Source: Lentinus brumalis (Eukaryota > Basidiomycota > Agaricomycetes > Polyporales > Polyporaceae). From it: 64,000 nt of DNA. This document shows, piece by piece, positions 44,190-56,183 of this stretch; the stretch's first letter is position 1, and each line of letters starts with the position of its first letter. The position numbers and the translations under genes are program-made. The DNA lies in NCBI GenBank assembly GCA_001792895.1, contig MARA01000004.1, positions 930,001-994,000 of the forward strand, written 5' to 3'. The notes under the pieces were generated by a model. It was not told the DNA's origin. It did not search any database and worked only from the letters and a program-made list of their open reading frames with translations.

Positions 44190-46848
44190 ATGACACCTTC
44201 TGCAACTGCTAAACGGCGTCGGTCTTCGAGACTGAAGGCGAAGACGTCATCGACGGCAGACGCGTCGCGAGGATCGGAGTCGGGCACCTTGGAAGACGAT
44301 GCACACGATGACGACCATCCACGGCCTCGTAAACGTTTACGGGTGAAGGCGACTGCTTCTGGGCAGAAAGCTGGAGCGAGAAGGAAGAGGAAGTCCCTCA
44401 GTATGCTTCCCAACATGCCGCTGGATATTCTGTACGAGGTAAGTTTATTGTCGCGATCTACTTGAATTGCGTTTATATACCTGATTGTGGCAGGTCTTCC
44501 TCCACCTTTATCCATATGATTTGCTTCAGCTTGCGAGGACAACGAAGACGCTGCGCAAGTTGCTCATGACACGTTCTGCCTTGACCATCTGGAAACGCGC
44601 CTGCGAAAACCTTGCTGACTTCCCTGATTGTCCTGATGGTTTGACCGAGCCGGCGTATGTCAACCTCATGTTCAGTCCCCATTGCCATGTGAGTAGTCTT
44701 TGGCTGCCTCTTGCATGGCTTGTGAATAATTACTCATTGGAGAACTCAGTTCTGTATTAAAGCAAGAGTCTTGAAGGTGATGTGGGCATGCCGAGTGCGA
44801 TGCTGCAAGTCGTGCTTCAAAGAGACGTACGTCCTCTTTCCATGCGCGTCTCACACCTATTCAATCTCTTCGTAGCTTCGTCGACTTCGATGGGCTCTCC
44901 AGCATAGTGCATCCTCGATATGACGCACTTCGGCCTGCTGCAATGCTACCATCAGAGGTTGTGAACGATAGTGCGTATGCATACCTCCAGACATGACTCT
45001 TCCAATCTGAATATTTGATGCAGAAGTTTACTTCCTAAAGCGCGATATCCACAACTTGATCGAGTATCTCGCCACCTTCAATGGGGATGCAGAGGCTTTC
45101 AAAGCTGTTGAAGATGAGCGAATACAAGCCGTTGAAGATCAAGAACAGGTGTGTCTTCTAGGTAGGAGATCCAGACAATATTCGACTGATACGCTGCATT
45201 CAGATTGCTGAAGCTCTGGAGGACTGGCGCGACGCCGACAACCGCAGGTCTCGGACAGAGAAGACAGAGCTCACAAAGAGGCGTGAAGATCAGTGAGTGA
45301 CTTGCGAAGTGTCAAACTGTTCCATGAAGTGACGGCGTTCTTTCTATAGAATATTGGAACGACTCCGACAATGCGGGTTCAGGCCTCAGGGATGACTGAC
45401 CTCGGATTTGTTCTTGCGCTTCATGAACCACCCGCTTGTCAAACAACCAAAGGAATTGACAGACCGTAGTGCGTTTTGCTTGCCATGCTCAAGATACAGT
45501 CAGCATGTACTAACTCATATCCGGCATAGTATGGAATAATATCAAGGCACCCATGATTGCCTGGGCTGAGGAAGCGCGGGGAGAGTTCCGCATGCACCAA
45601 CACTGCGAGCACTATACAAATCGTCTGTGTGTCTTCCGGAGCGCACTCAAGGGCTTCTACGCCCTCCATCACTACCCAGAAGTGGTGCCCTCCGTGGCCG
45701 ACTTCTCGTGGCATACTCCGGCCTTCCGTGAGATCCTGGACAGGGGGCGCGATGAGTTTTTCGGCGATCTCGAACGTTATTCGGAGGAATTCGACGAGGT
45801 GATCGCAAACGTCGTGGAGAGGTGGCGAGGCGATATGGCGAGGCAGTTGTACGACATGATTCCTCATGAGGTGCGGCCGCATTCACACAAACAGCACTCT
45901 CGCAAGCTCAGAATCAAAGGGAAGGGAAAGGCTACTGACCTCGAAACGAACCAAGATGCTTCAGACGCAGGCGAGGACGACGCCATCCCTACGGACGAGC
46001 AGATAACCCTCGCTCTAAATGCCCCCGTCACATGGTTTCGATGCAACGTGAACGGGTGTTTGCTGGATTACCCGCGCGTGCTCGCACACGAGTGCGCGAA
46101 GACCGGCCCTCCCGTTAATCTGCAGCCGGAAACCGAGAGGGACGACCTGCAAAACGCGTATCACATTGTTTTGAAGGAGTTTCCATGGAACTTCACGGGG
46201 ACAAGATCGTCTACGACATGGACGCGCACCGCGCAGCGGAGAAGGTCGTCCGGGCCACCCTGTCGAACATGAATGTGGTGCCCCACCTCACCAATAAGTC
46301 ATGGTTAGACAACCTAGACGAGCGGTACGTGTGTGGCCAGTGTAGTAACTACGGATGCTTGTGCGTGATGCCGTGGAGGGTCGCTGTGAGTACCTACTAC
46401 CATACCTTGATGACACCTCGTGTGATGGACTCACAATACTTCCGCATGCAATAGGTCAAACATATCTCCGATGAGAACCATCGAGGCAAAGACGTCAGGG
46501 TGACCATGCTCAACGTCGCAGACAGGTCCGAAGTCCTTGACCAGGAGGCGGACTCGTCTGATATAACTGAAGAAACCTGCCAAATGTGGGGCTGTATCCA
46601 TGAGGACTGCCGCACCCCGGCAATGACCTGGATTGACCTTATGGAGCACATAATCGTCCAGTACGTACTGCAGTAGCATAGACTGCATGTTCCTGTCATG
46701 AATGATCTGTCCCAACAGTCACGATGTCGAGCTCCCACTGCATGGGGTAGACTATGCTCTCCATCCGGATGCCATCACGAACCCAGACGTCCCTGCTCAT
46801 GACATGATATATCCAGGGGAGCTCTTCACGACACCTATCCAGCACTAA
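44190..46848 (+). pseudogene. F-box protein with Cys/His clusters, tandem copy 2, disrupted
   Basis: Paralogue of 41055-43720 with the same exon order, intron positions and motifs: LLPNMPLDILYEVFLHLYPYDLLQLARTT, WACRVRCCKSCFKE, YHPEV-type VPSVADFSW, FRCNVNGCLLDYPRVLAHEC, YVCGQCSNYGC and a final TTPIQH. Two defects are seen. An in-frame TGA at 45393-45395 lies in the segment matching DDMTEPEL of copy 1; reading through MTD there needs one lost and one gained base. At 46197-46200 four G stand where copy 1 has five (43082-43086), which shifts the frame before DKIVYD. Splice sites look intact, so loss is recent, or part of it is base-calling error. Insert of acidic and Lys-rich residues near 45890-45990 is absent from copy 1. 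Confidence 0.75.
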
Positions 46849-47157
46849 TTGTTGGCCTCATCTGCATCCATTGTATCCGGTTGTCCTCTAGCTACTACAT
46901 AAGGTTGCTTTGGGTATATCATGTCCCCTCGTCCGATCCTATGCGATGTCGTATTTGATACATGGGGACCATATCCGTTCGTGGTATCGTATTGTATGAT
47001 ATACTCGCAGCAGCGAGGCATTGTATTCGTATGTGATCTGCGTGTCCGTGCTGTAGTCCAGTCGTGTCCTGTAATGAAACCTCGGTCCTCTCGACGACAA
47101 TACCAAACAATCCATCGAAACAACAGCATCATCCTCGCCAGACGAACACCCACGAAC
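46849..47157. other. Convergent intergenic stretch
   Basis: 3' untranslated regions of the second F-box copy and the minus-strand F-box-like gene. Nothing else seen. Confidence 0.4.
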
Positions 47158-48558
47158 CTAGGGACCTAGGAAGTGCTCATAGGACAGCGGCCCCCAGATG
47201 TTCGCGCTATGTTCATCGGCCCCGACGGATACCTCCAGCGCGATCCCCAGCGGCTGGCATACCAGCCGCAGATGCTCGACAGCGTATTCCCAGTAGGGAA
47301 TCTCGGGACGTGCGACGCCTCCGATCGGCTCCGCGGCTCGCTTTGCGATGGGAAGGAGGAAACAAATGAACTCCAGAGGCGGCAGCCAGCCATTCTTGTG
47401 TTCCTTGTGCATGGCTAGGGAGAACCTCGCGATGCTCCGGGGCTCGATCCAAGGAGCGGAAACCTCGCAAGTGCGGTCGAACGTGAGACGCTGAAGCGTC
47501 GGCGGCAGGGGCACATTGGCGAAGACGGTCTCCAGCAGGCTCATTGGAATCGTGCATTCGACGAGGTTGGGGCAGAAACGCAAGTGCAGGCGGAAGATCC
47601 GCGTCGCGTCGAGGGTCTTGAGCGTCGATCCTAGGGTCTCGAAATAGGTCCGTTCCGTCTGGTCTCTCAGGCAGCAAAGCAGATTCGAGTCCATACGGAG
47701 GGTTTGAAGCTGGGGCGTGTTCCAGTCCGCGGGAGGAATGCCTGCGCGATCAGCAGTCACGGCGAGGGACCGAAGACTGGGGAACTCCAAGGGTCCAAAC
47801 GACATGCTCACGAGCTCGGTATGTCCCGTTGGGCGGATCCACAGGGCGTGGAGGGCATTGCTAAGGCTAGGGAGGATACAGCTGAGTATCATGCCGTTGC
47901 CGGAAAGCTCCAACCTTCGGAGAGTCGATGCCAGTGCGCCCACCTCCAGAGCATGCACGAGCGCGGCATTGTGCACGAGGGGGCAGTCGCCGGTGGAGAA
48001 CGCAGTGGAAAGTACAGTGAGGTTGGGGCAGGCAGCGACGATACTCCCCAAAGCGGTTGTATGCGCCTCGGTCCAAACATGCACGCCGTCTAGAGCCAAC
48101 TCCAACCTGACCGTCCTGTCGCCGACCCGGGAAGAACCAGCGCAGACAGGCGGAACGTGTCGCGTCAGCGCGGCGGCAACCTCGACCGCATGGTCTCCGC
48201 TCTTGACCAACAGGTACTTGACAAGAAACTCTGCAGCGACGGGAGCCCATGCCTTGCAGACGCGACTGGCCGCTAGCATCGTGTCTGTAGCTTCGCGATG
48301 CCGCCGATGAACGCTGATGCCATGACTGTCCATCGTAAAGGCATAGAACGCCTGTTGATCCGTATGGGTATATGCGCCGGGGATGTCGCTAGCATACGAG
48401 AAGATTTGAAGCCACAGCTCTGGAGGCATCCTTGAGGAGGACGGGGAGCCTGCGTCGGTGTTCACATTTTTTTCTACGTCCTTCGGGTGCGCCGGACACT
48501 GGCCAAGCTTGCAAACACCAGACAGACAATCCGGGTATGCGGCGTCAGAAGGGGGCAT
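47158..48558 (-). CDS. F-box-like protein with leucine-rich C-terminal region
   Basis: Single-exon gene of 466 residues. After a ~40-residue leader, RMPPELWLQIFSYASDIPG and, about 45 residues later, LAASRVCKAWAPVAAEFLVKYL form the basidiomycete type of F-box with a long insert between its helices. The rest is irregular leucine-rich repeats (ACPNLTVLSTAF, STLRRLELSGNGM, FPSLRSLAVTADR, PQLQTLRMDSNLL, CPNLVECTIP, PTLQRLTFDRTCE). Such proteins are expected to be SCF substrate receptors of unknown target, and they are numerous in mushrooms. The frame is open upstream to 48591, but the first ATG is at 48558. It faces the Tim17-like gene with only 136 nt between start codons. Confidence 0.82.
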   Translation of the reverse strand: MPPSDAAYPDCLSGVCKLGQCPAHPKDVEKNVNTDAGSPSSSRMPPELWLQIFSYASDIPGAYTHTDQQAFYAFTMDSHGISVHRRHREATDTMLAASRVCKAWAPVAAEFLVKYLLVKSGDHAVEVAAALTRHVPPVCAGSSRVGDRTVRLELALDGVHVWTEAHTTALGSIVAACPNLTVLSTAFSTGDCPLVHNAALVHALEVGALASTLRRLELSGNGMILSCILPSLSNALHALWIRPTGHTELVSMSFGPLEFPSLRSLAVTADRAGIPPADWNTPQLQTLRMDSNLLCCLRDQTERTYFETLGSTLKTLDATRIFRLHLRFCPNLVECTIPMSLLETVFANVPLPPTLQRLTFDRTCEVSAPWIEPRSIARFSLAMHKEHKNGWLPPLEFICFLLPIAKRAAEPIGGVARPEIPYWEYAVEHLRLVCQPLGIALEVSVGADEHSANIWGPLSYEHFLGP

Positions 48559-48694
48559 GTGGTGGTGGTTAGTGGCAAGCAGCGCCCGCAAGGTGCGACG
48601 AACGCGCGCTCGCGCCTTTCTCTTCTACTTACCGCGACTCTCTGTACGCGCGGTACGCGCTGTACACGTCTCTCATTCTTGCTGCCCACAGACG

Positions 48695-49572
48695 ATGGAC
48701 CCTGCGACCCCGGTTCACATAGCCAAATGCGCCGTTGCTACATGCGAGTTCGTTCTCCAAGTGCCCGTCAGTGCCGCGAGAAGACTGACCACCCTGCTGG
48801 ACAGCCATCGCGACTGGGACTTTTACTGCCATCCATGCTCTCTACCGCGGCTCGCGTCACCCCACACCGCTCGCGTTGTCAGCCGCAGTCAATGGAGGAA
48901 TAGCAGGGACTCTGTTCTTCAGTGCGTATGCTCATCACTCGCACACGAGTGACTTCGCTGAGACGTGACCGATGCCCCAGGTATACGTGAAGTTCTAGTC
49001 ACTCCGCTGCTCCGGACGATCAGCGACTCTACCCCGAACCAAGGATCCTCAAGTGCCCCTTCGCTGCAGTCATGGTCACAAATGCGGATGCACAGTCTTC
49101 CTGATTCTGCGCTAAGCGGAGCAATCACTGGCGGGGTTTTGAACGCATGGCAACGTACGCATCTGCAACCCATACACGGTTCATTCGCAGCTGACTCTCA
49201 GCCGCAGATGGACGTGCAAGGATATCGTCCGGCGCACGTACCGGTGCAATCATCTGCACGGTCCTACAGCTCGGATACAACGAGCTGGGCGTCATGAGAG
49301 TCAAGTTTGTCTCTCGCAAAATAAAAGAGTCCCGACAGCCAGCGGATGTGGTGCCCGTGTCTGACGCACCAACCCCCGTCTCAGACCCTTCTCGGTTGTC
49401 CATCTTCGATCGCCTCGTGCGTGTTATCGGTTTCAGGAAACTTACCGACGAGGAGTACTTGGAAGCACTGAAGAAGCAGCGAGATGAGGCCCTGGCGCGG
49501 ATCGCGGTCATCGAAAGGGAGCGGAGGGAGAGGGTGGACGAGGCAATTGATGCCACGGAGAAGCCAACATGA
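48695..49572 (+). CDS. Tim17/Tim22/Tim23-family-like membrane protein
   Basis: The best-supported exons are the part ending at 49154 and 49202-49572. Joined, they encode DSALSGAITGGVLNAWQ, then GARTGAIICTVLQLGYNELG and VMRVKFVSRKIKE. Gly-rich helices followed by RTGA and YNELG are like the Tim17/22/23 fold of mitochondrial and peroxisomal membrane proteins. The C-terminus has a FDRLVRVIGFRKLTDEEYLEAL segment and a charged helix. The first exon from ATG 48695 ends at a gtgcgt donor near 48921; the acceptor is not certain. The nearest acceptor would create a stop, and a longer intron of about 100 nt ending near 49022 keeps frame. Membership in the family is inferred from short motifs. Confidence 0.58.
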
Positions 49573-50012
49573 GCGGCACAGTGCCGATGTTGGACGAGGT
49601 TGGTTCTATATCGATTACCTTATGGTCCACTAATTCCCGACGCGTATGTCGTTATATCTGCACATCTATGTGTTGGCAATGCTAAATCACCACACCCACT
49701 CTTCAACAAATCTCTGTGCCCGAAGTAGCAGACATACCCCCTGGATACTCCCCGCTGTCGTCGCCTCCCTGCTCCTGTTCGGCCCTATACTAGTTTGCAG
49801 TGTGCACTTAATTGAACAACGACATATGAGACATCCTGCGCGCGGTCGGCTCATCCATTCCACGCACCACATGCAAGCCACGAGATCATGGACGGTCCTG
49901 GACGACATTCGTCTCTCTCGCGTTGACATGTTATCATCGCGAAATTACTCGCTCCGATTCAAACAGGTGCTATACTAGCGTTTGTCAAGAAACTGAGAGG
50001 TTGCCCGCTGAC
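49573..50012. other. Convergent intergenic stretch
   Basis: 3' regions of the Tim17-like and MED16 genes. A 110-codon open frame near 49646-49978 has no family features or intron context and is not called. Confidence 0.4.
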
Positions 50013-53000
50013 CTACGAATACACAGTAGAACACCATAACCCACCGCAGACACAGCGAAGCTGCCAGGCCTTCTCCCACGTCTGCCACCGACTGAGAGTC
50101 TTGTCCGTGCCCGTTTGCACGCCCACGGCGACCTCTGACCTCCCACCGCACCGCGTACACACACTTGCAGCCTTGTTCCGCCACAGTGCGCTCTTCTTTA
50201 CGACGTCGACATTCTTGTCCTTCAGCGTGCCCGATGGTGCGGCCGGCTCGGAGAGCGAGAGGCGCGCGATGCCGTCAGAGAGGTCGGAAGGCTTGATGAA
50301 CAGCCGGGCACGGTCGATGGCTTTGGATGTCAGAACCTTGTTTATTACCTTGCGGATCTGTGGCTGGAGGGAGTGGACCGGGCCACAGGAGGCCAGGCTT
50401 CGCCGCAGGTCTTGAGCTATGGCGGAGAATGAGACGTCACTCGCCTATGTTGTGTAGGCGCGCTCACCATTCAACGTCTTGCTTTCTTGTAGGATCTCTG
50501 CAAGGAAGGGCCCCAGGAGCTGCAAATCGATGCCCGACCCTTCTGTGATGTCCAGCAAGTAGTCCTTGGCGATGTGCGAGTTCTCGCCCTTCGCCGTGAG
50601 TTTGGAGACCTGGTCGTGGAACCGCTTGACATGCTCCATCGCAGTGTGCAGGCGGCTGAGCGAGTAGGGGTGGACAAGATGGAGGAATATTGGACTGTCT
50701 AAAGTCGTGCCTGTCGCAGGCGGGGGCAAGGCTCAGGAAAGGTTTACAACGCTGTCTGACCAGATCTTACCTTTGGAACCACCCAGATTCGGCGTCGTAG
50801 GCTCGTCTGGCCGTTCGCCGACGAAGATGCATTCCTTCAGCAGCTTCTCGACGAACTCAATCACCCATCCCGTCAGTCCAAGCAATTGCCAGACCGCATC
50901 TACCGTCGAGCTTGAGTCTTAACCGCAACTCGTGCGCACAATGCTTAGTCGACGTACCTAGATCATAAGAATCTCCTTCGCGACACGTGTCGAACGCACT
51001 GCAACATGCGCCCAAGGAGCTCATCTCATGAGCTGTTTGCCATCGGGCGGCGCAGAGGTCTTGCTCGGGACCTCTCTCGAGCTTGCGCATTCGAGCACTG
51101 ACGAAGATAAATGTCAGCGCAACGAAGGCTTAGAACAGACATCGCCCCACCTGTACACCTCAGTGGCCACACCGAGCAGCTCTCCGGTCCATATCTCCAT
51201 CAGACCGAAAGAGTCTGCTTCCATGGTGGTGAAGGTCTTGTCCAGGGTGTTGACGGTCACCTCCGTGGGCAGCGTAGGTACTGCGAGCGCATGTATGACG
51301 TCCGATGGCGAGTACCGCGCACGGATCGCAGCAACAAGGTGTCTCGATAGGTCTTCGTGGAGGTGCCCCGTCAAGATTAGTGATGTTTCTCCGGATACAC
51401 GTCGTGGCAGTACTTGGATCGATTGGTGGGAGCCGAGGAGAGGCGATGAGATACCGCACACCAGCGTTTCGTTGGGAGATAGGGCAACACTGACGGGCAC
51501 TGCGTAAGACGGTTGCAACACGTCCGACGTGACTAACTATCACAATGTGAAGGTGGCACTCTTACCATCAATGGTGCCAGCCTGGATGTGCGAGAGGATG
51601 GGGACGCTTTCCCAGTCTTCATGAGTGCTGAGATCTGGCCTGGTGGGATCCTAAGTTAGCATACGTCGGGAAACCCGCGTGCAAACGAACATACAACTTC
51701 AGCACTTCGATGGCACCCGTTGTTGTCTCCTTCGACTTCGACTTTCGGCGCGGCAACAAGCCTCCTGCATCGAGGAAACCAGCAAGGAGACCACCCCGTG
51801 ATATTGAAGGGAGTAGGAAACATGGGACTTTGGTATGGCTCTGACGTCTGTATTCCCCTCTAAGAATCTAACATCGCACAGTGAGTGAAGCGAGTATGGG
51901 GAAGAAGTACTACGCTTACCCAGTAGCTCGCTGGATTCCCGGGGGCAAGAAACGTGTATGACACGATCTCGGACTTGGGTAGAGACGTGTCTGATTATAC
52001 AAAAGCTGTTGGTATATGCGTATATTCTCGCCAACGAGCACTCACAATCATTGGAATCGAAGAATGTGGCCGCAAGATGGAGTGTACGAACGTTGGATGC
52101 CGATGTCTTCGAGTCGGGCTTTCCACTTCCCGAGGATGACGGACCCGCGGAGCGAGGTGGCGGTGGGCAATAGAACACCATGTCAACCAGAGAACCAGGG
52201 TTATAAATTGGCGGGAGGGGTCGGTTCAATACGGCTGGCAGACTCAGGGTTACTCCGGTACCGATTTCGGCCGCAATAAGTGTGCTGGTACTCACGTTTG
52301 ATCCCTGGCTTATACTCGATACGAACCTCACAAATGGAGATCGTCGGTTCCTCTCCCCATAACTCCCATTCATGTGAGAAAGGACTGTCCACGGGTTGTG
52401 GTTGACCGAGGTCCATCGAGAGACCGAGATCCACGGCGTTCTGCAGCGCCTGGGCTGCACCTTGCGAAGGGAGAAGCTTGGAGCGCATTGCAACCAAAAT
52501 GACAGAGTCTACATGTTGAGGGTGAGGGTGAGTATTCGCCTATCCACCTTCTTGAGGACATACACACCTTGGTAACAGAGCCCAATGGCAGCCTTCACGC
52601 AAATCTTGTCGCCACCGATCTTCCCAATGGGTTCCGAATCCGGCGTGAAATGCTGGAGCAAGGACGTCCGGCCCAGCTGCTGCGGCTTCGTCTGGGCCGA
52701 AACTGTGAAGACAAGGAGTTGGTGCGACTCTGTAACTAACAGTAGCAGTGGAGTCCCAACCGGGGCCAAAGGACCCAAAGTAGGAAGGCGCATCGACGTT
52801 CCCTCGTCCGTAACGACCCACTGTGCCCGTGCTTAGATTTCATGCAGAATGAGTGGAGCGTGTAGCGTACCTCTCGATGCGGGTATGACCATGCGGCGGT
52901 AACAATACCGCCACCCACGGGATAGGTCCAGCACTCCTTCACCTGCCAGTCATCCAACTGAGCTTCCTTATGCCATATACATCCGAAGCCTTCGCCGCTC

Positions 53001-53358
53001 TTGCCCGGGAAGTACGCGAAAAGCCAATCGTCGGATGGGCAGAGGGACAGAACAGTGGGTGGGTCCGCCTCAATGGGATATGGAAGCGGAGGATTCGGGA
53101 GGTAGAATTGTTGGGCGGAGGGAAAGTGGCGGCCCAGAACTTGAGGCTCAGACTCATGCGCGGTGTAGATCACTGAAGACTTGCTCCATTGCGCTGGTCT
53201 AGAGACAGATGTGTGAGGAAGGAAATGAGCCGGCCGGAGAGCAAGCCTCACCTCTTAGTTCCCTCTAGAGAATGACTGAGATCCCACCAGCCGAGCTGCC
53301 ACTGCACGCTCTCCTTCGCCTTCCCCTTGGCTGCTAGAGATAGGTTCCGCTCGTGCAT
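50013..53358 (-). CDS. MED16: Mediator complex subunit 16 (Sin4-like)
   Basis: Tail-module subunit of Mediator, linking activators to RNA polymerase II. The N-terminal exons give SVQWQLGWWDLSHSLEGTKR, then PAQWSKSSVIYTAHE and a beta-propeller-like region with WTYPVGGGIVTAAWSYPHRE. The middle includes SVALSPNETLVCGISSP and a helical part with WQLLGLTGWVIEFVEKLLKE and LVHPYSLSRLHTAMEHV. The C-terminus carries VCTRCGG and, ~35 residues on, LRCVCGGLW, a zinc-ribbon-like pair typical of Med16. About ten short introns; I estimate 900-950 residues. The start at 53358 is the first ATG before the Trp-rich block, and the stop TAG is at 50013-50015. Divergent from the proteasome chaperone gene. Confidence 0.85.
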
Positions 53359-53673
53359 CTCAAGGTCCTCCCGTACGCGTTAAGTTGAAAGATCGGTCTC
53401 CGCCACAGACGCGATTACGCCGTGTACCTAGCACTCGCCAGACTTGGCTGCAGAGAGTCACAGTGCCAGGATGAGGTGAAGATAGACCGACGCGGGTTCC
53501 GAGGGGCAGCTAGCTCGATGCGAAGAGTCTGTTGTGTGGATGTACTGCCAGAGACCTCGATGGCATTGGAAGAAGTCGAAGACGCGGTCCTTACGCGATG
53601 GGCGTCTCTGGACGCGAACCCTCTTCCACCACCTCCGTTCATCTACAGGATCATCACCCGCGCTGGTTCCCAG
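53359..53673. promoter_or_regulatory. MED16/PSMG3 divergent promoter
   Basis: 315 nt between the chosen starts, or 201 nt if the upstream ATG at 53560 is used for the plus-strand gene. No TATA box stands out. Confidence 0.4.
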
Positions 53674-54215
53674 ATGCTGCAGACCGCAAACATCGCGAGA
53701 GAAATCGAGGGCGTGCAGACCGATGTTCTCCTGCAGGCTTTCGCGGACCGCATTCTCGTCCTCGTAACCCAGCTCGGGAAAGTGGGCAGCTTGGTGAGCT
53801 TCGCCAATCGCTTTAGACCTCTGTGGACTGCCGCTGACCCATGCCTCAGATACAAGCTACCGTACCGTCCACCATGCCGCTTCTGCCTGCACCACCGCCC
53901 GATCCGGAGCATCCCAACATCGTCCCTCTCCCCGTGCCGCCTCCCTCGTTGCAGCTCACGCCCTTGCTCGGAAGTGCTCCCACGGAACGCATCCAGACTC
54001 TTCACTCTCTGTACGCGTCGCATATATCGACTCTTGTATGGACCATGGAAGAGGCCAGCGTAATGGAGGCAGATCGACGCGCTGTAGTGGTTGGTATCGC
54101 CTTGGCCAAGGCACCCGGGACAGTGGCGGACTCCTCTTCCGAGCTCAGCCCGCATGATCGACGCGTCTTCTACGGAGTAATGGAGATGTTACGAGATTTG
54201 TTAGCCCAGAAATGA
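53674..54215 (+). CDS. PSMG3: Proteasome assembly chaperone 3
   Basis: PAC3/Poc3 proteins help assemble the alpha ring of the 20S proteasome. Two exons joined by a 57-nt intron near 53793-53849. The first gives REIEGVQTDVLLQAFADRIL and VLVTQLGKVGSL, which match the central beta strands of the family. The second has a Pro-rich loop, LTPLLGSAPTERIQTLHSLYASHI and a final GVMEMLRDLL helix. The loop makes it longer than the 122-residue human protein. The start at 53674 gives the usual N-terminal distance to the conserved strand; an in-frame ATG at 53560 would add 38 residues. Stop at 54213-54215. Confidence 0.8.
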
Positions 54216-54622
54216 AGATTGTGAGTATCTAGTAGTCTATCAGTCCACCCCGCGGCGAAAATGTAAGATATAGGTCAATTGCATCGAAGTCCGAACAAGG
54301 AGTCCGGGAATCAGATCGGCCGAGCTGAACTTACTTGCCTCTTGCAGGGCCAGATGCTGTCAATATGCGAGCCGATGCCCAACGATACCATGCCGCGCTC
54401 ATGTAGCGGATTGGGAGACTCTCGTCCGTCCATGCAGCTGCTACATTATCTTAGGGACCACAGAAAAGAGAGACATGGACGAGTTGACCGTGTCCTCCTT
54501 CTCACGACGCAACCTTCAAGACGCTTGTCTGGCAATGATTAGCATGTAGTCGAACTGATGGTTTGTGGTAGTAGTACACAATGTCATAGTGGTCTTGCTG
54601 CAAAGCGGTGATGCAGGCTAAT
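54216..54622. other. Convergent intergenic stretch
   Basis: 3' regions of the proteasome chaperone and WD-repeat genes. No further gene or repeat seen. Confidence 0.4.
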
Positions 54623-55981
54623 TCAAGTAGCTTGAAAAATTTGTACGATCCCTTTGCCATCTTTGTCAAAACCTCCCACTACCACACGCGACTGACTCGC
54701 CGCCATGGCATTGACCTTTTCCAGAGTAGGTGCGACGACACTCCAGCCTTTGGTGGCCTGCAGGGTCTCGTCCTCACCTCTTTTGACCTTGTACTCCGTT
54801 ATGACCCCCAGTAGGGAGCATGTGAACAGACGATCTGAGTCGCTGAATGTACTGCGAAGACCTCACGGTCAGGAAGAGGACGTTGAGAGGCGCAATGGTC
54901 CTGACCTTGAGACCACCGGGCCGTCTGCCACTTGAAGCCAGAACCCTTCATCCTCCCTTAAGCCTTCCCATTTTCGCGACCTTTTCTTCTTGCTGTTAGG
55001 TCGCTTCTCGCCCCCACCGCCTACCCATACCCGCCCATCGGCGGTGCTAGCCGCTACCAGACCAGCCGGGTTGACGGTTACCGAAAGGACAAAGGGCGGC
55101 GATAGCGAGACTCCACTCGAAGGAGGTGGCGCGCCTGCGTCGAGCGTATGAGCACCAATCAACGAGTTGACGGAGCAATGCTCACTGATGTCTAAGCGCG
55201 ATAGGATAGTTCCCTGTGCGGTATCGAAGTGCAGCAGAGCGGAATCATAGCCTCCGCTCACGAGCTCGCTGGGACGATCTGGTATGAACTTCACAGATCC
55301 GCACACCTGACAAATAATCAGTGTCAGTGCAGATTCGTGGCTGGCACCGTAACATATAACTCACAGTGTTATGACTGCTCTTCATGCGGGTGATGGCATG
55401 GGAAGAGAGGTCAACGATTCCCACACAGCCGGAGTCAGAAGTGAAGGCGAGCTGTTTGCCATTTTCACTGATACTGAGCTGGCTAATCCAATGCACGTCA
55501 ATTGAGCACCGACGAAAGCAGAGGTTCATACGTGCCTCGTTAAGGACGTCGTCTTCATCTTGGCCTATTTCGACAGATGCAGAGGCATCGTCCACAGTCG
55601 CTATGATCTTCTGTAGATCTGCGGGCATACATATCGCCTGTTATACGTTAACCACAGCGTCACGTTCTGCGGACATCCTCGGCACTGACCCGACGCCCGG
55701 AAGCGACCCATATCGCTACAGGCTCGTTCTTCTTCGATAGCTGCCAAGCAATGGATGCGATCTCTGCACCTAGTGATTTTGCCGCTTTAATGACCTTTGT
55801 GGACGGCAGATTGTACCATCGCACACTGCCGTCCTCTGAAATGGCGGCTGTCAGTTCTATGGGACTAGAAAAATCAAACGGTTCCCCCACCAGAGCCCAC
55901 ACACAGGGTGTCGTTCGGCCCCAGAGACAAAGCAGACACCGGCGCAGGTATTGAGATGGTCGCCTCGGGGGCTGTAGACAT
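54623..55981 (-). CDS. WD40 repeat protein, WDR53-like
   Basis: About five exons. The first encodes an N-terminal PVSALSLGPNDTLCVGS blade and joins, through an intron near 55844-55899, to EDGSVRWYNLPS. Later blades read HWISQLSISENGKQLAFTSDSGCVGIVDL, VKFIPDRPSELVSGGYDSALLHFD, FVLSVTVNPAGLVAASTADGRVWV and, after a basic PNSKKKRSRK loop, RLFTCSLLGVITEYKV. The order, with a strongly conserved SGGYDSALLHFD-type blade and a late basic insert, fits WDR53, a reported DDB1-CUL4 associated protein in animals. That link here is inference. The start at 55981 is the ATG before the first blade; stop TGA at 54623-54625. Divergent from the glutamine-synthetase-like gene. Confidence 0.75.
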
Positions 55982-56183
55982 CCTCAGAAAGTATGACCGT
56001 CGAGACGCGGGTGGTGGTGTAGGATCACGATCGCGATCTGGCGTCTGGTGCACTACATCATCGGCGCTTGGTGTCTGGTATCGCGACCAAGGAACGGATT
56101 GTACGTTACTTTCCGTTCTTGACCTCCAACGGCCACCATACTTACTCAGTGTCGAGATCCGCGGGCAAGGTTAGGCAAGCAAC
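55982..56183. promoter_or_regulatory. Divergent promoter: WDR53-like and glutamine-synthetase-like genes
   Basis: 202 nt between start codons; shared by both genes. No distinct TATA box. Confidence 0.45.

Noticed and set aside
49646..49978. A 110-residue protein with one hydrophobic stretch
   Set aside because: No family features and poor codon use; sits between two 3' ends.
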